Positions 35,268 to 43,871 of a stretch of DNA of 49,762 bases are shown here, piece by piece (position 1 is the first letter of the stretch; each line of letters starts with the position of its first letter). Source of the DNA: an uncultured Opitutia bacterium. Lineage in GTDB: Bacteria > Verrucomicrobiota > Verrucomicrobiia > Opitutales > UBA953. A program made the translations under genes and the position numbers. The DNA lies in contig CAINMU010000074.1 of NCBI GenBank assembly GCA_903850885.1, forward strand, positions 1-49,762, read 5' to 3'. Below the pieces are notes generated by a model, which saw only the letters and a list, made by a program, of their open reading frames with translations, ran no database searches and was not told the DNA's origin.

Positions 35268-36515
35268 ATGAGCGTCGACATCAAACAATTCCTCCAATAC
35301 CTCGAAAAAGAGAAGCACATCCCCAAGGATGAAGCCTGCGCTCTCATCGTCGAGGCCATCAAATCCTCCGTCGAGAAGTCGGTCATGTCCGGACAAAACG
35401 TCGACATTACCGCCGACCCCGTCTCCGGTAAGCTCGAGGCCTACGTCATCTATAAGGTGACCGATGCCGTCTCGGACCCCCTCCAGGAGATGAACCCGGT
35501 CTCAGCCGTGGCCTTCCGCGCCGACGCCAAGGTCGGCGAAGAGATCCGCAAGCCCATCAACGTCGCTGACCTCGGTCGTATCGCGGCCAAGACCACGCAG
35601 CAGCTTCTCAATCAACGCTTCCGCAAAATCGAGAAAGACCAAGTCTTCCAAGAGTATAAGGACAAGGTCGGCGATATCGTCACCGGCATCGTGCGTCGCA
35701 CCGAGCGCGGTAACGTCATCATCGAACTCGGCACCGCCGAGGCCGTACTCACTCACAAGGAACGCTGCCACGGCGACGAGTTCCGTACCGGCGATCGTAT
35801 CCGCTGCCTCCTTCTGGAAATCCGCGACGACCCACAGCGGGGTCGCGAGTTCGTTCTCTCCCGCGCCAACCCGCAATTCGTCCGCCGCCTCCTCGAGCTC
35901 GAAGTCGCGGAAATCGCCGACAAGACCGTCACCATCGCTGCCATGGCGCGCGACCCGGGTTACCGCACCAAAATCGCCGTTGATTCGCGCGATCCTAAGG
36001 TCGACCCCGTGGGCGCCTGCGTCGGTGCTCGTGGTGCTCGAGTGCGCAACATCGTCAAGGAATTGGGCGGAGAAAAAATTGATATCATCCGCTACCATCC
36101 TGAGCCGCTCAAGCTCTTGGAAGAAGCCATCCGCCCGGCCCGTCCGCGCAATGTCCGCATCGACGAACGTACCCGTTCGATCTTCTTCGAAGTAGACGAA
36201 GACGACATGCGCATCGCCATCGGCAGCAAAGGCCGCAACGCCCGCCTGACCTCCAAGCTCATGGGCTGGGGCCTCAACATCTCCAAGTCCACCCACAGCG
36301 AACAAAGCTTCGAAGCCAAAGCTGGCGACGTCGCCGTTCGTCTGGCCGAACAACTCGGCGTCAGCCCGGAGCTGATCGCGAAGTTCGTCGGCCTGGGTAT
36401 CTCGGGACTCGAAGCCTTTGAAGGCACCACGGTTGAAGACTTTAAGGAAAGCGGCATCCCGACCGAAGAAGTCGAAGCCGTCCTCGCCGCCGTCGCCAAG
36501 ACGCGTAAGGCCTAA
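35268..36515 (+). CDS. nusA: Transcription termination/antitermination factor NusA
   Basis: This 415-residue protein has an N-terminal RNA polymerase-binding domain (1-130; LLNQRFRKIEKDQVFQEYKD at its end), an S1 domain (~135-200; VTGIVRRTERGNVIIELG) and two KH domains (DPKVDPVGACVGARGARV at ~240 and IAIGSKGRNARLTSK at ~320). A C-terminal helical repeat follows. NusA binds nascent RNA and elongating polymerase, promoting pausing and termination or, with Nus factors, antitermination. The start at 35268 was chosen over an upstream in-frame GTG, which would put the leader terminator inside the gene. infB follows 47 bases later. No rimP gene precedes it. Confidence 0.95.
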   Translation: MSVDIKQFLQYLEKEKHIPKDEACALIVEAIKSSVEKSVMSGQNVDITADPVSGKLEAYVIYKVTDAVSDPLQEMNPVSAVAFRADAKVGEEIRKPINVADLGRIAAKTTQQLLNQRFRKIEKDQVFQEYKDKVGDIVTGIVRRTERGNVIIELGTAEAVLTHKERCHGDEFRTGDRIRCLLLEIRDDPQRGREFVLSRANPQFVRRLLELEVAEIADKTVTIAAMARDPGYRTKIAVDSRDPKVDPVGACVGARGARVRNIVKELGGEKIDIIRYHPEPLKLLEEAIRPARPRNVRIDERTRSIFFEVDEDDMRIAIGSKGRNARLTSKLMGWGLNISKSTHSEQSFEAKAGDVAVRLAEQLGVSPELIAKFVGLGISGLEAFEGTTVEDFKESGIPTEEVEAVLAAVAKTRKA

Positions 36516-36562
36516 TTTCCTTATTTTCTTAAGACCTATCGCCGCAACTATCGAACGAGCAC

Positions 36563-38965
36563 ATGACCGAGAAGAAGAAAAAGCCTGAAGCCAAGAAAGC
36601 AGTTGCGCCCCAACGTTACAGCGACGTCGCCAAAGATCTGGGACTCGAGGTCAAGGCCCTCATCGCCTTGGTTGATCAATTCGTAGAAGTACAGCCGGAA
36701 TGGAGAGACTACGTTTACTCCGAAGGAAAAAAGCCCGCCGCCTCGAGTAATTTTGGCAAGACCTATCGTGAGGCGTTCATGACCTTCGCGGAAGATAAGT
36801 TGCCGAAGAAAACACCGGAACCGGAAATCGTCGTGGCTCCTGAGCCCGTCAAGCCAGTCGTAGTTGAAGCCCCGAAGCCAGTGGCGCCGAAGGCGAATAC
36901 GCCCACGCCGGTTAGCTTGCCCCCTCGCCCGACGATGGCTCCGCCTCCCGTCAGCCTACCGCCCCGCCCTCCGGTCATTCCAGCGCGCCCGATTGCGCCG
37001 ACCCCGAGCCGCTCAGATTTTCCTCCCGTCGTCATCAATTCGCCGACACCGCCACCGGTTCGCCCGCCGAACATGCCGCCCGTTCGTCCGCCCATGACGG
37101 CCCCCGTGGTCAATCGTCCTACCGCCACCGGCAGCCAAGTCGCACCAGGCAGCAAGGGGACCATCACGGTCCGCCCTCCCATCGTCGTGCGCGACTTCGC
37201 CATCGCACTCAACCTCAAGCCATTTCAGGTCATCGGCAATCTGATGGAATTGAACAAAGTTGTCAGCGTGACTTCCGTCATCGAAGAAGCCGACGCCCGC
37301 AAGGTGGCCGAGCGCCATGGTTATACTTTAGAAATTCGCCACCGCGGCGAAGGCGTCCAAGCCGTTAAGAAAGTCGAGAAGCCCGCCGAAGACGATCCGG
37401 CGCTGCTAACTGTACGTCCGCCAGTTGTTTGCGTACTGGGTCACGTCGACCACGGTAAGACGACTCTGCTCGACTATTTCCGCAAGACCAACGTTGTCGC
37501 GGGCGAAGCTGGCGGCATCACCCAGCACATCGGCGCCTACTCCGTGGCCTACCAGGGCGAGAAGCCTGAGTACAAAGGACGGACCGTCACTTTCCTCGAC
37601 ACCCCGGGTCACGCCGCTTTCGCCAAAATGCGCGAGCGTGGTGCCAGCGTGACCGATATCGCCGTCCTCGTCGTCGCCGCCGATGACGGTTTCATGCCCC
37701 AGACCGAAGAGGCTTTGAAATTCGCCCAGAAGCATGCCGGCTCCATCGTGGCGGCGATCAACAAGGTCGACGCCAAGGGTGCCAACATCGATCGCGTTAA
37801 GCAGCAGATGCAGCAGCGCGGCATCACCCCGGAAGACTGGGGCGGCGAAGTCATCACGAGTCCCGTCTCCGCACTTAAAGGAACGGGCATGAATGAATTG
37901 ATCGAATCCATTCTTCTGCAGGCCGAAGTCCTCGACCTGAAGGCTAATCCGAAATGTCCCGCCCAAGGCGTGGTCATCGAATCACAGATGGAAACGGGCC
38001 GCGGACCAACCGCGACCGTCATCGTGCAAAAGGGCACCCTGAAAACGGGAGACTCTTTTGTCTGCGGCGAAACCTGGTGCAAAGTCCGCGCCCTGATGGA
38101 TGAGCATGGCACCCGGATGCCCAGCGTCAGCCCTGGCCGCCCGGCTCTTGTCTTAGGTTGGGACGCCGTCCCAGCGCCCGGCACCAAATTCCAGACCGTC
38201 AAGAACGACCGCGAAGCTCGCGAGATCGCCGAAGAGGCTGCTCTCGCCGGTCGCAAGCTCGCCGAATCCCAACAGTTGGCGCCTAACACGGGTGCCCGCC
38301 CTGGCATGTCAGACCTCGAGCGCTTGATGGCTGCCCTCGACAAAGATAAGGAAAAGATTCTCCGCGTCCTACTTAAGGCCGACGTCAATGGCACCCTCGA
38401 AGCTCTCGAAGGTTGCTTGCTTGAAATCAAGTCGACCAAGGTGCGCCTCGAAATCGTCGGGGGTTCCGTCGGACCGGTCACCCAAAGCGATGCCGATTTG
38501 GCTGCCGCAGCGAAGGCCTCCATCGTCGCCTTCGACACCAAGGTGGACAACGGCGTGCAGGCGCAACTCAAGCGCACCGCCGTCCGCCTGATTACGCATG
38601 ACATCATTTACGAACTCATCACCCTTGTGAAAGAGGCGATGGCTGAGATGCTCGACCCCGAAGTCCGCGAAAGCAAGCTGGGTGCCGCCGAAGTACGCGC
38701 CGTCTTCCCGCAGGGCAAGGAACACAAGGTCGCCGGTTGTATGGTCACCGAAGGCCTTATCCGCCGTGCCGCCAAGGCCCGCGTGGTGCGCAACGGCAAG
38801 ATCATCCACAATGGACCGGTCGAAACGTTGCGTCGCTTCAAGGACGATGCTTCCGAAGTCAAAGCGGGCTTCGAATGCGGCATCAAGCTCGGCGGTTACG
38901 ACGAGTATCAGCCGGGTGACATCATTGAGGCCGTCGAGATGCTTCAGATTCGTCCCAGCCTTTAA
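36563..38965 (+). CDS. infB: Translation initiation factor IF-2
   Basis: This 800-residue GTPase brings initiator tRNA to the ribosome. The N-terminus has a small IF2_N-like region (SDVAKDLGLEVKALIALVDQ), then a strikingly proline-rich linker (~85-205, with repeats such as SLPPRP and PPPVRPP). The GTPase domain has G1 GHVDHGKT (293-300), G3 DTPGHAAF and G4 NKVD. The C-terminal domains II-IV end GYDEYQPGDIIEAVEML. Poly-proline runs make it a likely EF-P client (inference). It lies in the nusA-infB-rbfA order, with rbfA 5 bases downstream. Confidence 0.96.
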   Translation: MTEKKKKPEAKKAVAPQRYSDVAKDLGLEVKALIALVDQFVEVQPEWRDYVYSEGKKPAASSNFGKTYREAFMTFAEDKLPKKTPEPEIVVAPEPVKPVVVEAPKPVAPKANTPTPVSLPPRPTMAPPPVSLPPRPPVIPARPIAPTPSRSDFPPVVINSPTPPPVRPPNMPPVRPPMTAPVVNRPTATGSQVAPGSKGTITVRPPIVVRDFAIALNLKPFQVIGNLMELNKVVSVTSVIEEADARKVAERHGYTLEIRHRGEGVQAVKKVEKPAEDDPALLTVRPPVVCVLGHVDHGKTTLLDYFRKTNVVAGEAGGITQHIGAYSVAYQGEKPEYKGRTVTFLDTPGHAAFAKMRERGASVTDIAVLVVAADDGFMPQTEEALKFAQKHAGSIVAAINKVDAKGANIDRVKQQMQQRGITPEDWGGEVITSPVSALKGTGMNELIESILLQAEVLDLKANPKCPAQGVVIESQMETGRGPTATVIVQKGTLKTGDSFVCGETWCKVRALMDEHGTRMPSVSPGRPALVLGWDAVPAPGTKFQTVKNDREAREIAEEAALAGRKLAESQQLAPNTGARPGMSDLERLMAALDKDKEKILRVLLKADVNGTLEALEGCLLEIKSTKVRLEIVGGSVGPVTQSDADLAAAAKASIVAFDTKVDNGVQAQLKRTAVRLITHDIIYELITLVKEAMAEMLDPEVRESKLGAAEVRAVFPQGKEHKVAGCMVTEGLIRRAAKARVVRNGKIIHNGPVETLRRFKDDASEVKAGFECGIKLGGYDEYQPGDIIEAVEMLQIRPSL

Positions 38966-38970
38966 ACGAA

Positions 38971-39333
38971 ATGTCGCAACGTCAGCTCCGGGTCGCCGAA
39001 TTGGTCCAACGCGAAGTCTCTTCTGCGTTGCGTCAAGGCTGGGGCAACGAAGCGGCGCTCATCACCATCACGCGCGCCAACGTCTCGCCTGACCTCCGTC
39101 AGGTACGCGTCGGCTTTGCGGTCGCCGGCGATGACGCCGCGAAAAAGGCCGCTCGCACTTTGCTTAAACGGATCCGCAACGAGATTCGCGCCACGGTCGG
39201 CGGCATCTTGCAGATGAAGAATACGCCCGAACTCAGTTTCGCTGAAGATGATGTGACGGGCGGAGTCGCTCGCGTCCAGGCCATGCTCGATGACTTATCG
39301 CGCAAGGATGGGACGACCCCGAAATACGACTAA
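38971..39333 (+). CDS. rbfA: Ribosome-binding factor A
   Basis: This 120-residue KH-like protein is needed for late maturation of the 30S subunit and 16S rRNA 5' end. It has RVAELVQREVSSALRQGW at the N-terminus, TITRANVSPDLRQVRVGFAV in the centre and the C-terminal TPELSFAEDDV motif. It starts 5 bases after the infB stop, as in most bacteria. Its last four bases overlap the mcsB stop on the other strand. Confidence 0.93.
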   Translation: MSQRQLRVAELVQREVSSALRQGWGNEAALITITRANVSPDLRQVRVGFAVAGDDAAKKAARTLLKRIRNEIRATVGGILQMKNTPELSFAEDDVTGGVARVQAMLDDLSRKDGTTPKYD

Positions 39334-40403
39334 GCCGTCGGTGGTCCGGGTTCAGGGAATTCGCGTAACGCCTCGCGCACGACGGATGCCCGACGCAGAT
39401 CTCGTCCGTCGCTGTCCAGTTCGCCGCCCTGCCGCATCTGCACGTGGGCCGGCTGGCCCTCAATCATCAGACGGTCCACGATATGACGACGCTCTTCGGG
39501 CAGGCAGCCCATATCACAGGCCAGGCGAAGGTGAGATAACATGTTCATCGACTCCGCGCTCGTGAGCAGACGGGCATAACGCAATACGCCTAAGGAACGA
39601 GAGAGCCGATCGACGAACTTATCGCCCTCTTCCGTCGCGAGCTTACGACGCGCATTCCATTCCTGTTCGACGACATTCTTGATCCAACCGCCGAGGTGGC
39701 GCAGGATGGCATCTTCGGAAAGCCCTAAGGTCTGCTGATTAGATATTTGGAAGATATTACCGGCGGCCTCCGTGCCCTCGCCCAGCCAACCGCGGACCGC
39801 GAGCCCATCCTGGCTTAAGGCACGCGAAACTTTCTCCATGTGACCGGCCAGGCAAAGCCCGGGCAGATGGACCATCGCCGAGGCACGTAAACCCGTGCCG
39901 ACATTGGTCGGACAGGCGGTCAGGTAGCCGAGCTTTTCCGAGAAAGCGAATTTGAGATCGGGCCCAAGGGCATCATCCAATTGCTCGGCGATATTCCAGG
40001 TTCCGCGGAGATGCCAGCCGGCCTTCACGACCTGGATCCGCAGGTGGTCTTCTTCATTAATCATCACCGAACAGGTCTGGTCCTTACTGATCACCGCTGC
40101 CCCGAATTTACCGGAAGCAAGTTCCTTGGAAACCAAATGGCGCTCGACCAATACTGCCCGGTCCAAATCGGTTAATTCCCCCATCCGTAAGACGTGCCCG
40201 CGCCGAAACTTCGGCGAGCGGTTAAGCGCCTCGACGCAGCGTTCGGCGATCTCTTTCCGTTGCGGCACTTTCGCCCAACCCGGGAAAGGCATCCCGTCCA
40301 GATTGCGGGCCAGCCGAATGCGCGTACTGAGCACGACCGCCTGCTGCGCACCCAACATATGGGTGAGCTCATTTTCAGCGGAAAGGATGTCTTGGACGGA
40401 CAT
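39330..40403 (-). CDS. mcsB: Protein arginine kinase McsB
   Basis: This 357-residue protein is related to guanidino kinases and phosphorylates arginines on proteins, marking them for ClpCP degradation in Bacillus. It shows LSTRIRLARNLDGMPFPGW, MINEEDHLRIQVV, the active-site Cys164 in CPTNVGTGLRASAM, and the C-terminal phospho-arginine pocket motif RDLRRA near residue 335. The start is one base after the mcsA stop, so the two form an operon. A ClpC gene lies about 8 kb away on the same strand. No CtsR repressor gene is in the window. Confidence 0.93.
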   Translation of the reverse strand: MSVQDILSAENELTHMLGAQQAVVLSTRIRLARNLDGMPFPGWAKVPQRKEIAERCVEALNRSPKFRRGHVLRMGELTDLDRAVLVERHLVSKELASGKFGAAVISKDQTCSVMINEEDHLRIQVVKAGWHLRGTWNIAEQLDDALGPDLKFAFSEKLGYLTACPTNVGTGLRASAMVHLPGLCLAGHMEKVSRALSQDGLAVRGWLGEGTEAAGNIFQISNQQTLGLSEDAILRHLGGWIKNVVEQEWNARRKLATEEGDKFVDRLSRSLGVLRYARLLTSAESMNMLSHLRLACDMGCLPEERRHIVDRLMIEGQPAHVQMRQGGELDSDGRDLRRASVVREALREFPEPGPPTA

Positions 40404-40404
40404 A

Positions 40405-40887
40405 TCAAGAATGACGGAGTTGGAGTTCTAATTGGGCGATTTCGTCACGTAAGCGAGCGGCACCTTCAAAATCTTCGGCGGCGATGGCGACCTCCATCTC
40501 CGTGCGAGCGACTTCGAGGCGGTGTCGCAACTGCCCGACGGGGGCGACGCCCACGGGCGCCCGCCCGACGTGGGTCGCTTCGTGCTGCACCTTGATCAAG
40601 AGCCCGCCGAGCGCGTCGCCGAACGTCTTCCAACAATCCGGGCAACCCAGCCGACCGCGCTTGCGAAAGTCGATATCCGTAAACCCGCAATGCGGACAAA
40701 TCAGCGACGGCGCCACGGCCGGCGCGATTAAGGCATCGGCCAGTTGGAATATCGCCGGATCGGTAGCGCCGCCCTTTTGCGCACAAGCCTCGCATAGATG
40801 CACCTTCGTGACCTTCCCCTGAACGACCTGGGAAAGGTGAACGGTGGCGGCCTCCTCGCAAAGCGAACACTTGAGCGGCTGGGACAT
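40405..40887 (-). CDS. mcsA: McsA-like zinc-finger/UvrB-UvrC motif protein
   Basis: This 160-residue protein has four CxxC pairs: CSLC and CEAC near the N-terminus, then CPHC and CPDC at ~65-90, forming treble-clef-like zinc sites. A UVR motif lies at the C-terminus (LRHRLEVARTEMEVAIAAED, then AARLRDEIAQLE). In Bacillus, McsA is the activator of the McsB kinase. The ATG at 40887 follows eight codons opened by a TTG, which I excluded. It sits one base upstream of mcsB. Confidence 0.88.
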   Translation of the reverse strand: MSQPLKCSLCEEAATVHLSQVVQGKVTKVHLCEACAQKGGATDPAIFQLADALIAPAVAPSLICPHCGFTDIDFRKRGRLGCPDCWKTFGDALGGLLIKVQHEATHVGRAPVGVAPVGQLRHRLEVARTEMEVAIAAEDFEGAARLRDEIAQLELQLRHS

Positions 40888-40984
40888 CTCTAAACACAGA
40901 AAACACCCCAAGATAGATTGGCAAGGGCAAGCGGGGAGCGGGGTTTGACTTCATGCCCATGGGTCTCTTGATGGAAGCAGTCAG

Positions 40985-42226
40985 ATGTCCTCCAAACCCC
41001 GCATTGTCATCACTGGGCTAGGCCTAACCGCCCCCAACGGCAACTCCCTCCAAGAGTTTCGGGCCAACCTGCTCGCCGGCAAGGCGCGGATCGCCGAAAT
41101 CGAGGTTCGCCACATGGGCAAACACCCTGCCGGGGTCTGCGACTTTGATGCGACCAAATGGCAGAAGCGGAAGGAGATTCGGAATGGCACCCGCGTCGGT
41201 TCGATTTCGATTTTCTGTGCCCGCGAAGCCCTCGGCAGTTCCGGACTCGATTGGGACAAGGTAGATAAATCCCGCGTCGGCGTCTACCTTGGCATCACCG
41301 AGCACGGCAACGTCGAGACCGAGAATGAGATTTTCAATATCGCCCAATTCGGTAACGATACGAAATATTGGACGCACCACCATAATCCTCGAACGGTGGC
41401 GAATAATCCTGCGGGAGAAGTAACCATGAACATGGGCATCACGGGCCCGCACTACACGATCGGCGCCGCCTGTGCGGCAGGTAATGCCGGCCTGATCCAA
41501 GCGGCGCAAATGCTCCAGCTCGGGGAAGTCGACCTGGCCTTTGCGGGTGGCGTCTCTGAGTCCATTCATACCTTCGGCATTTTTGCCGGTTTCAAGAATC
41601 AAGGCGCCCTCGGTGCGCACGAAGACCCCAACAAGGCTTCGCGTCCTTTTGATAAAAACCGCAACGGCATCGTCATTTCAGAAGGAGGCGCGATTTACAT
41701 TTTGGAACGCCTCGACGACGCCCTGGCCCGCGGAGCACCTATCATCGCTGAAATCGCTGGCTGGTGCATCAACTCCGACGCCACTGACGCCGTGCTCCCG
41801 AATCCGGAACGCCAGGCTGAATGCGTGCAGATGGCCCTTAAACGGGCTGGCATGAAGCCGCAGGACATTCAGATCGTCTCCACCCACGCCACGGCGACCG
41901 CCTTAGGCGACATCCAGGAATGTACCGCCTTGCGATCGGTCTTCGCCGGCTGCCCCGAGACCAAGGTCAACAATACCAAGAGCTTTATCGGCCATTGCAT
42001 GGGTGCGGCGGGCGCGCTCGAATTGGCGGGCAATATACCCTCTTTTGACGATAATTGGGTGCATCCGACCATCAATATCGACGAATTAGACCCCGAATGC
42101 GACATGCCTGGGCTGGTTATTAACCATCCCATCAAAGTTGAGAGGGTAAACGCCATCCTGAATAACTCCTTTGGCATGCTTGGAATCAATTCTGCCCTGA
42201 TCGTTAAGAAATATGGGGTTGCCTGA
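40985..42226 (+). CDS. Beta-ketoacyl-ACP synthase (FabF-like)
   Basis: This 413-residue ketosynthase has the full catalytic triad: Cys163 in GAACAAGNAG, His301 in STHATATALGD and His337 in IGHCMGAAGA. The thiolase fold condenses malonyl-ACP with an acyl chain. The N-terminus (RIVITGLGLTAPNGNSLQEF) and length fit the FabF/KAS II family. It is followed within 40 bases by a separate acyl carrier protein gene and then a terminator. Because only these two genes form the unit, it could be either a housekeeping FabF or a dedicated pair for a special lipid; the sequence does not decide. Confidence 0.9.
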   Translation: MSSKPRIVITGLGLTAPNGNSLQEFRANLLAGKARIAEIEVRHMGKHPAGVCDFDATKWQKRKEIRNGTRVGSISIFCAREALGSSGLDWDKVDKSRVGVYLGITEHGNVETENEIFNIAQFGNDTKYWTHHHNPRTVANNPAGEVTMNMGITGPHYTIGAACAAGNAGLIQAAQMLQLGEVDLAFAGGVSESIHTFGIFAGFKNQGALGAHEDPNKASRPFDKNRNGIVISEGGAIYILERLDDALARGAPIIAEIAGWCINSDATDAVLPNPERQAECVQMALKRAGMKPQDIQIVSTHATATALGDIQECTALRSVFAGCPETKVNNTKSFIGHCMGAAGALELAGNIPSFDDNWVHPTINIDELDPECDMPGLVINHPIKVERVNAILNNSFGMLGINSALIVKKYGVA

Positions 42227-42261
42227 CAGGCCCAGCCTGTTTGAAACAAGCCCCTGACTAT

Positions 42262-42522
42262 ATGACCAAGGAAACCATCAAACAGGTCGTTCTCGACATC
42301 ATCTCCGACATTGCGCCGGACGAGGACCTATCCGTTGTTAAACCCGAGGTTCGCCTTCGCGACCAGCTTTCCCTGGATTCCATGGATTTCCTGGATATCG
42401 TAATGGAATTACGAAAAAAGCACGGGATTGAAGTACCGGAAGCTGATTACGTGCAATTGGCCTCCCTTGATTCGTGTGCCGACTACTTGCTCCCCAAGTT
42501 CTTGGCCAAGGCCAGCAAATAA
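42262..42522 (+). CDS. Acyl carrier protein
   Basis: This 86-residue acidic four-helix carrier has the phosphopantetheine site Ser40 in LSLDSMDFLDIVMELRKK. The serine sits in DSMD, where the common fatty-acid AcpP has DSLD, a variant also seen in specialised carriers. The ATG at 42262 avoids a TTG seven codons upstream. It is 35 bases behind the ketosynthase and ends before a strong terminator. Confidence 0.9.
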   Translation: MTKETIKQVVLDIISDIAPDEDLSVVKPEVRLRDQLSLDSMDFLDIVMELRKKHGIEVPEADYVQLASLDSCADYLLPKFLAKASK

Positions 42523-42543
42523 GCCTCACCACCGGCTCTCGCA

Positions 42544-42572
42544 GACCGCCCACCCGGGCGGTCTTTTGTTTT
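42544..42572 (+). terminator. Terminator after the ketosynthase-ACP unit
   Basis: An 8-bp perfect stem (GACCGCCC with GGGCGGTC, loop ACCC) is followed by TTTTGTTTT, 22 bases after the ACP stop. It ends the two-gene unit. Confidence 0.92.
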
Positions 42573-42653
42573 AACGGTAAACCTTAAGAAATTGAGCCGT
42601 ATTCTGGATTTACTCCCCCTTCATTCCGTTCAGATTAACCCCTGCCCACCCCC

Positions 42654-43616
42654 GTGAGAAACCTCCTCGCCCTGCTCTGCTTGAGCACTGTCATCGCTCA
42701 AGCGGAAACAGTCCAATTACGCCGCACCGGCAACCCCACCGTGATTACTTTTGAGTATATCACTCAGGACGAGCTTACGGTCATGGTAAAATTGGCGGAC
42801 AAGGACAACGTGCTCACTTACCGCTGGGAAGACCTTGACCAAGATTGGATCAAGAAAAATAACCCCAAGCTCTGGGCCGAACGGGAACTGCTCCTGACGC
42901 CCGTCGAAGTCAGTGACAAGAAAATGGGTAAGAAAGAGGAAGAGCTCGACCCCTTTGCCGTGGTCATCGTTCCCACTGACGTAAAAAGCTTACTTAAAAC
43001 CCTAAATGCCGCCCTTTACGACGGGCTGAAGGGTCTGCCGATCGAAAAAAACATCGTCGCCGCCTGCAAAGAAGTAGACCTCGAAGAGACTCTTTTTTGG
43101 AAAGGCTATGAAGAACTGAAACGGGCCAGCGCCAGCGACCCTTCCAAGATAGTCGAAGCGCCCGTGGTAGAGAAAGAACGTGAAGTGAAAGCCAAACCCA
43201 CCGTTAAGACCAAAAACTCCGCCGCCGTCGCAGTTGCGACCCGGAGCTTGGCTAATATCGAAAAAGAGACCAACGCCAAAAAAGACTTAACCGACGACCT
43301 GAAACCTTTCACCGGCTTTGGCTACCTCAAGCAAGCGTCCGAAGGGAATGCTAAGATGAAAATCGCCTGGATGATTCTTCGTCGCGCGCCAGATGACCGT
43401 AAGATCATCGTCGCTTGTCTTCGCAAGCATGAAGCGATGGCCAGCGAATTAGCCGATAAAACTGAATCCAAATCCATCAAGAGCGATGCCTTGGTCGTAA
43501 AGAAGATCATCTCGAACGTCGCCGAGGATATTGAGAAGATCAGCCGCGAAACCCTCACGATGGAGGTTAAGTTTCAGAACGACTGCCAGGCCCTCATCAG
43601 CCGGATGAGTCGGTAG
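42654..43616 (+). CDS. Secreted protein of unknown function
   Basis: This 320-residue protein starts with GTG and has a signal peptide (MRNLLALLCLSTVIAQA, cleavage before ETV). The mature N-terminus (~19-75) is a small beta-rich segment (NPTVITFEYITQDELTVMV, LTYRWEDLDQDWIKK) that resembles the short modules at the front of many secreted Planctomycetes/Verrucomicrobia proteins. The middle has a Lys/Val-rich low-complexity linker (KEREVKAKPTVKTKN, ~172-190), and the C-terminus is helical and charged, probably coiled coil (SVADKTESKSIKS-like ELADKTESKSIKSDALVV). I do not recognise a domain. A terminator follows. Confidence 0.7.
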   Translation: MRNLLALLCLSTVIAQAETVQLRRTGNPTVITFEYITQDELTVMVKLADKDNVLTYRWEDLDQDWIKKNNPKLWAERELLLTPVEVSDKKMGKKEEELDPFAVVIVPTDVKSLLKTLNAALYDGLKGLPIEKNIVAACKEVDLEETLFWKGYEELKRASASDPSKIVEAPVVEKEREVKAKPTVKTKNSAAVAVATRSLANIEKETNAKKDLTDDLKPFTGFGYLKQASEGNAKMKIAWMILRRAPDDRKIIVACLRKHEAMASELADKTESKSIKSDALVVKKIISNVAEDIEKISRETLTMEVKFQNDCQALISRMSR

Positions 43617-43646
43617 GCTGTAAGGCTTCCCTAAAAGTGTAACAGG

Positions 43647-43684
43647 TCCAGCCGCCTCCCCGAAGGAAGACGGCTGGTTTTTTA
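43647..43684 (+). terminator. Terminator after the secreted protein gene
   Basis: A 7-bp stem (CCAGCCG with CGGCTGG) encloses a 16-base loop that can pair partly, followed by six T. It ends the plus-strand transcript just before the tRNA gene on the other strand. Confidence 0.88.
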
Positions 43685-43685
43685 A

Positions 43686-43761
<76 letters not shown>

Positions 43762-43871
43762 TTAAAGGGAAAGTAGAACAAAGGTGTCGATAGGGGCACG
43801 GTCAACGCTTTTTTCCCTTATGAACCAAGTCTCGCGTTGCCAAAGGACAGCGGTACGGTTGCCCTTTCTGC

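Noticed and set aside
35502-36353. Long minus-strand open frame opposite nusA
   Set aside because: Shadow of the nusA codons; the plus-strand product is unambiguous.
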